NCBI GenBank assembly: GCA_003529325.1
Contig: DPVW01000467.1
Coordinates: 1-5,488 of the forward strand
Length of the DNA: 5,488 bases
Source: Candidatus Latescibacterota bacterium
GTDB taxonomy: Bacteria > Latescibacterota > UBA2968 > UBA8231
Direction: 5' to 3'
In this document: in pieces, positions 1 to 5,488 of the stretch
Position numbering within the stretch: the first letter of the stretch is position 1
How the letters are laid out: each line of letters starts with the position of its first letter
Notes under the pieces: model-generated
Told to the model about the DNA's origin: nothing
What the model saw: the letters and a program-made list of their open reading frames with translations, nothing else
Databases searched by the model: none
Program-made: the position numbers and the translations under genes

Positions 1-1230
1 GAATACGACGGCACGGCCACGGTGTGTGAGTAACTCGGGTGACGCCGCCGACGTCTTGATCACAGCCCCGTTTGGTGCGAGAGATCCCGTTAGAACTGCC
101 AGGCCGCCTTCGGGTGATACTGGTTTCCCAAATGCCCGGATCACATCGGTGTTGTGGACCGTCGCCCCTTCAATGTTTGCACCGAGGGTTGCGCCGGAGA
201 CCGTGGGCGCGTCGAGATCTAACTTCGGCGCCAGTTCGGCCAACAGGGCGGGCAGTCCGCCTGCGTATGCAAAGTCCTCCATCAGGAAGCGACCCGATGG
301 CTTCAGGTCGAGCAATAGGGGGGTGTCGCGTGATAGTTCGTCGAAGCGTGACAGGGGTAGAGAAATGCCCAACCGGCCCGCTATTGCCGTTAGATGGATG
401 ATGGCGTTGGTAGAGCCGCCAGCGGCGTGCACGACACGGATGGCATTGTCGAAAGCGGACGGAGTCATGATGGCGGAGGGGCGCACATTCTCCTGAGCCA
501 GCGCGACCGCCCGCAGACCCGCGCTTTCGGCAAGGAGCGCTCGGCGGGAGTCGGCCGCCGGGATGGCGGCGTTGCCCGGCAGCGCTATGCCCATTGCCTC
601 GGCGACTGCCGCCATTGTTGAGGCGGTGCCCATGACCCCGCAGTGACCCGGGCTCCGGATAATGCTGCCCTGCAGGTCAAGCCACTCCTCTTGCGTAATG
701 CGGCCCGCTCGCAGCTCCTGCTCGTAGCGGCGGCAATCGGTGCAGGTGCCTAGCTCATCGCCGCGCCACTCTCCCTTTAGCTGCGGTCCGCCTGTCACGA
801 TGATAGCCGGGATGTCTGCGCTGGCCGCGCCCATCATCATTGCGGGAGTGGTCTTGTCACAGCCCGACAATAGCACGACGGCGTCCAGGGGGTTGGCGGT
901 GATCGACTCTTCGACGTCCATGCTCATGAGGTTCCGGTAGAGCATGGTCGTCGGGCGCATGTTGTACTCGCCCAGTGATATGACGGGGAATTCGAGAGGT
1001 AGCCCGCCTGCCTGCCAGACGCCGCGTTTGACGGCCTCCGCAAGCTGCCTCAGATGGGCGTTGCAGTGGGTCAGCTCAGACCAGGAGTTGCAGATGCCGA
1101 TGATTGGACGGTTGTCGAGGAGCTGTTCGCCGAAGCCCTGGGATCGCAGGGCGGCGCGCCTCAGCCACCCGTAAAGTTCAGGGGTGTCTAGCCACTCGCG
1201 AGAACGGAGCCCCGGCGCTTTTGTAGGCAT
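1..1230 (-). CDS. IlvD/Edd-family dehydratase, sugar-acid (aldonate) type, C-terminus cut by window edge
   Basis: Fe-S dehydratase of the IlvD/Edd family, which removes water from dihydroxy acids or aldonic acids (L-arabonate, D-xylonate, gluconate) to give 2-keto-3-deoxy acids in the cytoplasm. Seen: 410 residues of a family usually near 570-590. The three 2Fe-2S cysteines are at C56 (THCNAH), C124 (GCDKTTP) and C197 (GHCGVMGTAST). D125 and K126 follow C124; this Lys is carboxylated in characterised members and binds the Mg site with E88. AGGSTNA lies at 270-276. The N-terminal LRSREW and the EWRGDELGT stretch (154-162) fit the sugar-acid clade better than branched-chain IlvD, but the substrate cannot be fixed. 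The catalytic serine region of the last third is outside the window. The ATG is the first possible start, because the upstream gene's TGA is in frame 9 bases before it. There is no clear Shine-Dalgarno, so translational coupling is likely. C163 and C166 form an extra CxxC. Family confident; substrate inferred. Confidence 0.93.
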   Translation of the reverse strand, partial: MPTKAPGLRSREWLDTPELYGWLRRAALRSQGFGEQLLDNRPIIGICNSWSELTHCNAHLRQLAEAVKRGVWQAGGLPLEFPVISLGEYNMRPTTMLYRNLMSMDVEESITANPLDAVVLLSGCDKTTPAMMMGAASADIPAIIVTGGPQLKGEWRGDELGTCTDCRRYEQELRAGRITQEEWLDLQGSIIRSPGHCGVMGTASTMAAVAEAMGIALPGNAAIPAADSRRALLAESAGLRAVALAQENVRPSAIMTPSAFDNAIRVVHAAGGSTNAIIHLTAIAGRLGISLPLSRFDELSRDTPLLLDLKPSGRFLMEDFAYAGGLPALLAELAPKLDLDAPTVSGATLGANIEGATVHNTDVIRAFGKPVSPEGGLAVLTGSLAPNGAVIKTSAASPELLTHRGRAVVF

Positions 1231-1239
1231 GCTAAGCCG

Positions 1240-1893
1240 TCACTCGTCGGTCGTCTCAAGATCGATCGGTGCGGGCGGATCCGGCATCGGTGTTGGGTTC
1301 GAGAGCCAGCGTTTGAGGGCGTCCAAGGATGGAGGCGCCACGTAGAATACGCGAATATCGGAGGGGAATTGGATCCGGTGGCCCTCGCCAATGAACAAGA
1401 CGCTCGACTCGCCCACTTTGAGGGTGTCGTCGATCTTTTTCGCGATGTGATCGAAGCGACCCTGGGTCGCCTCCTGGAAGCCTTCCATGGCTGTTCTTGC
1501 GACCTTCTCGCTGGCGAGTCCGAGGGTGAGGCACCTCTGCCAATCCATGCTCTCCTCAACTAAAGCCTTGTCCTCGGCCGCCTCTAATTTCGCGTCAGAT
1601 TGGCATAGAACCTGGATGAACGCCGAACCCCTGGGGTTGACCTCCTGGAGCATGCCCATGCCCTCGTCGCCGTCGCTATAGACGATCTCGTGGTATACGT
1701 GGGCTACCTTGCCAAGCGACCTTTCGAGGTTCTCTATGTGGCTGCGAACCTCAGACCAGTAGCCCTCAAGCAGGTCTTGGCCCTCCTTGGGAGCATTCGG
1801 CGGGATCATGAAATTGGGCACGAGGAACAGCTTGCGGTCCTCGCTGTACTGCCCTGCGTCCGGCTTCGGCAACTGCGTGATGCGCTGCGTCAT
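1240..1893 (-). CDS. Conserved-looking hypothetical protein, 217 aa, soluble
   Basis: I do not recognise a characterised family. The protein is hydrophilic and mostly helical in character, without signal peptide or membrane segment. Residues 35-60 form a charged amphipathic stretch (YWSEVRSHIENLERSLGK). Residues 100-160 are another charged helical region. Residues 164-183 look like a compact beta/turn unit (VLFIGEGHRIQFP), followed by VAPPSLDALKRWL at 185-197. The tail after 199 is proline-rich and acidic and probably disordered. There are only two cysteines (C97, C121) and no metal or nucleotide motif that I can name. The VLFIGEGHRIQFP segment faintly recalls the last domain of bacterial eRF1-like proteins, but this is too weak to annotate. 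The start is supported by a strong AAGGAG 9 bases upstream. It lies 9 bases before the dehydratase gene and 125 bases after fdhA, so it probably heads a two-gene unit with the dehydratase. Coding confidence is high; function is unknown. Confidence 0.85.
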   Translation of the reverse strand: MTQRITQLPKPDAGQYSEDRKLFLVPNFMIPPNAPKEGQDLLEGYWSEVRSHIENLERSLGKVAHVYHEIVYSDGDEGMGMLQEVNPRGSAFIQVLCQSDAKLEAAEDKALVEESMDWQRCLTLGLASEKVARTAMEGFQEATQGRFDHIAKKIDDTLKVGESSVLFIGEGHRIQFPSDIRVFYVAPPSLDALKRWLSNPTPMPDPPAPIDLETTDE

Positions 1894-1902
1894 TCGCGAC
1901 CT

Positions 1903-1908
1903 CTCCTT
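1903..1908 (-). promoter_or_regulatory. Strong ribosome binding site of the 217-aa gene
   Basis: AAGGAG on the minus strand, 9 bases before the ATG at 1893. It is the best Shine-Dalgarno match of the left half and fixes the start of the hypothetical gene. Confidence 0.75.
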
Positions 1909-1928
1909 GCGTCAATGGGTGCAAGAAG

Positions 1929-1957
1929 ATGGTAATGGCGACGCGTGAGTATGGCAA
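1929..1957 (-). promoter_or_regulatory. Candidate sigma-70-type promoter for the hypothetical gene and dehydratase
   Basis: On the minus strand, TTGCCA (1952-1957; 5 of 6 to TTGACA) and TACCAT (1929-1934; 4 of 6 to TATAAT) are separated by exactly 17 bases. Transcription would start near 1922, about 30 bases before the ATG and upstream of the ribosome binding site. It sits in the only real gap of the left half (1894-2018), which otherwise shows no clear terminator or operator. The call is by eye, and such matches occur by chance. Confidence 0.35.
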
Positions 1958-2018
1958 GGTAGGCTAGGGGAGATCGCCTATCTTCACCTGGGCCAGACAA
2001 GGTCTTCTAGAGTCAGAG

Positions 2019-4718
2019 CTACGCCTCCGAGATCTTCTCGATGCGTACAGCGCAGACCTTGTACTCTGGGATTTTGGATTCGGGGTCGAAGGCGGCGTTT
2101 GTCAGGAAATTGGCTGCGTGATTTTGCAGCTTCACAAAAGGCACGAAAATCTCGCCCGCACGGTTCTTTTCCGTGTACAGCACTCGACCTTCCAGGTCAC
2201 CACGCCGCGACCTGACCCGTATCCACTCGCCGTCGGCCACGTTGTAGCGCTCGCCGTCATCCGGGTGCATAGCGATCTCAAGCTCAGGTGAGCGGGCCAG
2301 CAGCCCTTCGGCTCGCTTCGTGATGGTTCCGCCATGCCAGTGGTAGAGGACGCGGCCTGTGTTCATGATGAGCGGGAAGCGCTTGGACGGCAGCTCCTCG
2401 GCTGCTGGACCCTGGTCGAACGCCACGAACTTCGCCCGGTCGCCCCTCGGGAAGTCATTTTCGTACAGATAGCGCGTCCCGGGGTGGTCCGGAGTGGGGC
2501 ACGGCCATTGGATGCCGCCCTCATTGTCCAGCCGTTCGTAGGATATCCCGGCCATACTGGGTGTCAACGCTGCCATCTCTGTCCAGATCTCCGAGGTGTT
2601 GTCGTAGGTGAATTCAGACTCGGCGCCCCGGTCCAGCTTCGCGCTTAGCCTGCGTCCCAGATCGCATATGATCTCCCAGTCAGGCCTGCTCTCTCCTATG
2701 GGCTCTATAACCTTGCGAACTCGTTGTACGCGCCGTTCGCTGTTTGTGAAGGTGCCGTCTTTCTCCGCGAACGTGGTTGCGGGAAGCACTACGTCGGCGA
2801 TCTGTGCAGTCTCGTGGAGGAATATGTCCTGTACCACCAAGAACTCTAGATTGTTGAAAGCCTTTTCGGCTTGGTGGAGATCGGGCTCACTGAGCAGTGG
2901 GTTTTCGCCAACGATGTACATCGCCTTGATCCGGCCCGAATGGGCCGCCTCAACAACATCGGTGATGACCATCCCTTTTTCTTGAGGTAGGTCGGCGCCC
3001 CAGGCCTTTTGGAATTTTTCGAGGCTGGACTTCGAGATCTCCTGGTAACCTGGGAAGGAGTCGGGCAGGCAACCGGCGTCCCCGCATCCCTGGACGTTGT
3101 TTTGGCCCCTTAGAGGCGATATGCCGTTGCCGGGCTTCCCGAGCTGGCCAGTAACGAACGCCAGATTCAGGAGGCCGTGGGCGTTGGCTGTGCCCATTGT
3201 GTGCTGTGTGATCCCCATACCCCAGATAAGGCACGAGCCGCTGAATGGCGGGCTGGCGTACATCCGCGCGGCTTCGGCGATGTCGTTTGCCGGAACCCCG
3301 GTAATGCCCTCGGCGTATTCGAGGGTGTACTTGTCCACCACCTGCCGCCACTCGTCATACCCTTCGGTGCGATCCCGAATGAAAGCCTCGTCGGCCAGGT
3401 CTTCCTCCAGGACGACCCTTGCCATCGCGTTGAGCAGGGCCACGTCGGTCCCAGGCCTCGGCCTCAGCCACAGGTCGGCGAAATCGCACATGTCGATGCG
3501 CCGCGGGTTTATCACCACCAGCTTCGCCCCGCGCTCGATGACGGCGCGGCGCATGCGTGATGCGGCTACCGGGTGGTTGGAGTTGGCGTCGGACCCGATG
3601 ATGACCAGGCAGCCAGCCTCCTCGTAGTCAATGTAGGAGTTGCTCGTCGCCCCTGAGCCTAGAGATGTGAGCATCGCCTCGACCGACGGGGAGTGGCACA
3701 GACGCGTGCAATGGTCGATGTGGTTGGACTGCATGATGACGCGAGAGAATTTCTGCTGGATGTAGCCGTCCTCGTTGGTCGCCTTGGCGGAACACAACGT
3801 CGCAAACGCGTCCCCGCGATACCGGGCCAGCTGCTCCGTCACATAGTCGAGTGCCTCGTCCCAGGAGACCGGAACCAGCACGCCTTCGCGTCGAACGAGC
3901 GGCGAGGTGATGCGGTCCTCGTGGTGGACGAAGGTGTACCCGAACCGTCCCTTGACGCAGAGCATACCCAGGCTGGACTGGTTTTCGGGTTCGTCCAGCA
4001 TCTCCATGATGCGTTCGCTCTCGTCCACCTTCGCCTTGATACCGCATCCGACACCACAGTACGGGCATGTGGTGCTCACCGTTCTGACGGCGGGCGCCGG
4101 GGTCTTCTTGACCTGGATAGCGCCGGTGGGGCATACAGATAGGCACTGACCGCACGTTGTGCACACCGACTCCAGCAGGGGCAGGTCCATGAATGTGCCT
4201 ATACGGCTCTCCTGACCGGCCCCCAGCATATCGATGGCGCCTATGAACTGGTGGCCGTCCTGGCATGCCTGGGCGCAGCGTCCGCACAATATGCAGTCTT
4301 GCATCGCAATGTTGAAAACAGGGTTGCTGGTATCGGTGGGCTCGCGCTTTCGGCTGGCCCAACGCGGACTATCAAGGCCATTGCTGCGGGCTGCGAGGTC
4401 CAATTCACGGTGACCACCGTCGCCGTTCGACCCGACCATTGCCTGGGTAAGCTCCAGCACGCCACGGCGTACCCTGGTCACGTCTTCGGAGTCGGTCCAC
4501 ACCTGCATGCCGTCGGTCGCTGGCACCGAGCATGATGCTGGGAAGCCGCGCGTGCCATCGATCTGCACGATGCAAGTGCGGCATGCACCGATGGGCTTCA
4601 TGTCCGGGTCCTTACATAGCTGCGAGATGGTGGTACCGGACGCATTGACCGCGTCCAGCACTGACGCACCGTCTGGCACCTCGACATCGCTACCGTTGAT
4701 TTGCAGTGTGGTTGTCAT
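2019..4718 (-). CDS. fdhA: Formate dehydrogenase, catalytic alpha subunit (Mo/W-bis-MGD, NAD-linked type)
   Basis: Oxidises formate to CO2 and passes the electrons through Fe-S clusters to a NuoF-type diaphorase subunit; cytoplasmic, with no Tat signal. Complete at 899 residues, within the usual range. Domain order: 2Fe-2S ferredoxin domain at 1-80 (C35, C46, C49, C63); a linker at 95-125 where the NuoG-type Hx3Cx2Cx5C motif usually lies but only H103 remains; two 4Fe-4S clusters (C142, C145, C148, C152 and C186, C189, C192, C196); the catalytic-domain 4Fe-4S cluster (C218, C221, C225, C254) with the electron-relay K256; active-site C341-H342 in CTRLCHSPSV, which aligns with Sec140-His141 of E. 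coli FDH-H; and R537 in PLRGQNNVQG, matching its catalytic Arg. The C-terminal MGD-binding domain is about 780-895 and ends in the typical KIPEYKVCAVR. A TAA lies in frame 9 bases before the ATG, so this is the first start; a modest AGGT is 8 bases upstream. The NuoF-type gene lies upstream in the same direction. Confidence 0.97.
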   Translation of the reverse strand: MTTTLQINGSDVEVPDGASVLDAVNASGTTISQLCKDPDMKPIGACRTCIVQIDGTRGFPASCSVPATDGMQVWTDSEDVTRVRRGVLELTQAMVGSNGDGGHRELDLAARSNGLDSPRWASRKREPTDTSNPVFNIAMQDCILCGRCAQACQDGHQFIGAIDMLGAGQESRIGTFMDLPLLESVCTTCGQCLSVCPTGAIQVKKTPAPAVRTVSTTCPYCGVGCGIKAKVDESERIMEMLDEPENQSSLGMLCVKGRFGYTFVHHEDRITSPLVRREGVLVPVSWDEALDYVTEQLARYRGDAFATLCSAKATNEDGYIQQKFSRVIMQSNHIDHCTRLCHSPSVEAMLTSLGSGATSNSYIDYEEAGCLVIIGSDANSNHPVAASRMRRAVIERGAKLVVINPRRIDMCDFADLWLRPRPGTDVALLNAMARVVLEEDLADEAFIRDRTEGYDEWRQVVDKYTLEYAEGITGVPANDIAEAARMYASPPFSGSCLIWGMGITQHTMGTANAHGLLNLAFVTGQLGKPGNGISPLRGQNNVQGCGDAGCLPDSFPGYQEISKSSLEKFQKAWGADLPQEKGMVITDVVEAAHSGRIKAMYIVGENPLLSEPDLHQAEKAFNNLEFLVVQDIFLHETAQIADVVLPATTFAEKDGTFTNSERRVQRVRKVIEPIGESRPDWEIICDLGRRLSAKLDRGAESEFTYDNTSEIWTEMAALTPSMAGISYERLDNEGGIQWPCPTPDHPGTRYLYENDFPRGDRAKFVAFDQGPAAEELPSKRFPLIMNTGRVLYHWHGGTITKRAEGLLARSPELEIAMHPDDGERYNVADGEWIRVRSRRGDLEGRVLYTEKNRAGEIFVPFVKLQNHAANFLTNAAFDPESKIPEYKVCAVRIEKISEA

Positions 4719-4764
4719 TGTGTGTTACCTATGACAGTACTCATTGACCTGCGCGGGGTACATG

Positions 4765-4950
4765 CTATCGATTCCGGGCGGTCATTACAGAGCCAATCGC
4801 CACGCCAAATACGAGGCCCAGCGCGACTCCAATGCCGACCTGGCCCATGACAGCTCCGATTGAAATGCCCACTCCGAGCCCGATTCCGATCCAGGAACCA
4901 AGGTTCCAGTTCTCTAATTTGCGTCTTCGTCGTTGCTTTGGCTATTTCAT
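4765..4950 (-). pseudogene. Small glycine-zipper membrane protein gene with in-frame TAG at codon 3
   Basis: Reads 61 codons plus a final TAG. The order is ATG, AAA, TAG, then a very basic stretch (PKQRRRRK), then ENWNLGSW, then about 37 hydrophobic residues rich in spaced Gly and Ala (IGIGLGVGISIG ... GVALGLVFGVAIG), ending TARNR. This is the pattern of a small inner-membrane protein with one hairpin of two glycine-zipper helices and a cytoplasmic basic N-terminus. The ATG has AGGAG 5 bases upstream and starts one base after the NuoF-type gene's TGA, so translational coupling is expected. The TAG (4942-4944) interrupts it at once; one base change from AAG or CAG would explain it. No other in-frame start with a ribosome binding site follows: the first GTG is codon 27, inside the first helix. 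It may be a recent nonsense mutation, a sequence error, or a two-codon stop-start element. Gene-like character fairly sure; function unknown. Confidence 0.6.
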
Positions 4951-4951
4951 A

Positions 4952-5488
4952 TCAACTCCTGGCCAGTGTCGCTAGTTCGTCGCCAAAAAAGTGCAAAGCG
5001 CTGTTGATTGGCCCACCAGCGGCCTGTCCCAGACCGCAGAGCGACGCCGCTCCTACGACCTCCGCTAGTTCGCGCAACTCGTCTAGGTCTCCGGATGAAC
5101 CCGCGCCTGATAGCAGCCGGTCGAGGGCGTCCACCATACGAGGTGTTCCCTCACGACAGGGTGTGCATTTACCGCAGGATTCGTCGGCGTTGTACTTGGC
5201 CAGGGAGCGCACCGCCTCCAGCACGTCTACGTTCTCGTCCAGCGCGATGACCCCGCCTGCGCCTAGCATCACCCCTGACTCATGGAGCATTCCTGGAGCA
5301 ATAGCGGTCTCGAGCATCGACTCTGGTAGGACGCCGCTCGACGGCCCTCCAACGGCGACCCCCGCGATCGCCTTGCCTCCGACGATGCCCCCGCCCAATC
5401 CGAACACGATCTCCCTCAACGTCGTGCCCATTGGGACTTCGACGACGCCCGGTCGTTCCCCCGAGCCGCTCAGGCTGATCACCTTCGT
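4952..5488 (-). CDS. nuoF: NuoF-type NADH/FMN-binding subunit, probably formate dehydrogenase beta (diaphorase) subunit, N-terminus outside window
   Basis: C-terminal 178 residues of a NuoF/HoxF/FdsB-family flavoprotein, the subunit that carries FMN and exchanges electrons with NAD(H). Numbering from the window edge, TKVISLSG followed by RPGVVEVPMGTTLREIVFGLGGGI is the typical SLBB-like region. A VGGPSSGVLP segment follows. ESCGKCTPCREGT (about 103-115), with a fourth cysteine in SLCGLGQ, forms the 4Fe-4S cluster of the NADH_4Fe-4S domain. The protein ends soon after, with no C-terminal double ferredoxin domain of the HndC type. A GTG at 5482 is an internal Val, not a start, because the frame stays open to the edge. 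The gene symbol gives the family. Context (fdhA 233 bases downstream, same strand) makes a formate dehydrogenase role (FdsB-like) more likely than complex I. The stop TGA is one base from the ATG of the small membrane-protein gene. Confidence 0.92.
   Translation of the reverse strand, partial: TKVISLSGSGERPGVVEVPMGTTLREIVFGLGGGIVGGKAIAGVAVGGPSSGVLPESMLETAIAPGMLHESGVMLGAGGVIALDENVDVLEAVRSLAKYNADESCGKCTPCREGTPRMVDALDRLLSGAGSSGDLDELRELAEVVGAASLCGLGQAAGGPINSALHFFGDELATLARS
4956..4960 (-). promoter_or_regulatory. Ribosome binding site for the small glycine-zipper gene
   Basis: AGGAG on the minus strand, inside the last codons of the NuoF-type gene and 5 bases before the ATG at 4950. It argues that the ATG is a real initiation site even though the third codon is a stop. 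Confidence 0.55.

Noticed and set aside
26..496. Plus-strand open frame of 156 codons
   Set aside because: It lies opposite the dehydratase, whose minus-strand frame is open through the whole region and carries family motifs; the plus-strand protein has no recognisable composition or ribosome binding site.
1962..1981. Possible terminator hairpin (TAGGC ... GCCTA) after fdhA
   Set aside because: Only 5 base pairs with a loop of about 10 bases and no following T-run on the minus strand.
3688..3717. Selenocysteine at the formate dehydrogenase active site
   Set aside because: The codon at the position of E. coli Sec140 is a plain Cys codon (C341 in TRLCHSPSV) and no TGA lies in the frame, so this is the Cys form.
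3628..4362. Minus-strand open frame of 244 codons in another frame of fdhA
   Set aside because: It is the shifted shadow of the cluster-binding region of fdhA, rich in Arg, Pro and His as expected of an out-of-frame GC-rich gene.
4894..4907. Inverted repeat GGAACC-AA-GGTTCC inside the small gene
   Set aside because: The arms are 6 bases with a 2-base centre, too tight for a hairpin loop, there is no T-run after it, and the codons (Asn-Leu-Gly-Ser) explain it. Too short to call an operator without a second copy.
4942..4944. Pyrrolysine or genome-wide amber recoding
   Set aside because: fdhA ends in TAG with no sensible extension, and no pyrrolysine genes or insertion signals are visible. A point mutation or sequence error is simpler.

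Overview
All supported genes lie on the minus strand and read from right to left. The window is GC-rich (roughly 60%) and tightly packed. It suggests a free-living bacterium with soluble, NAD-linked formate oxidation and sugar-acid catabolism. The style of the proteins reminds me of Chloroflexota such as the marine SAR202 group, but that is only an impression: there is no rRNA or other marker here, so the taxon is open.

Right part (4719-5488). The window enters inside a NuoF-type flavin/NADH subunit, of which only the C-terminal 178 residues are present, including its 4Fe-4S motif. One base after its stop codon is the ATG of a tiny gene (4765-4950) for a glycine-zipper membrane protein of about 61 codons. 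That gene has a good ribosome binding site, but its third codon is TAG. Forty-six bases later begins the large gene.

Centre (2019-4718). This is a complete 899-residue catalytic subunit of a molybdenum/tungsten formate dehydrogenase (FdhA type). It has an N-terminal 2Fe-2S domain, a pair of 4Fe-4S clusters, the 4Fe-4S/bis-MGD catalytic domain with cysteine (not selenocysteine) at the active site, and a C-terminal cofactor-binding domain. With the NuoF-type subunit it should make an NAD(P)-reducing formate dehydrogenase: formate is oxidised in the large subunit and electrons pass through the FeS chain to FMN and NAD in the NuoF-type subunit. A NuoE-like partner would be expected beyond the right edge.

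Left part (1-2018). A 125-base gap carries a plausible promoter and a strong ribosome binding site. It is followed by a 217-residue protein of unknown function and then, 9 bases later, by an IlvD/Edd-family sugar-acid dehydratase cut by the left edge (410 residues present). These two look like a second transcription unit.

The items most worth a second look are the glycine-zipper gene between the two formate dehydrogenase subunits with its amber third codon, the absence from FdhA of the NuoG-type extra cluster ligands, and the unrecognised 217-residue protein coupled to the dehydratase. I see no mobile element, CRISPR array, tRNA or rRNA, and no clearly new multi-gene system.
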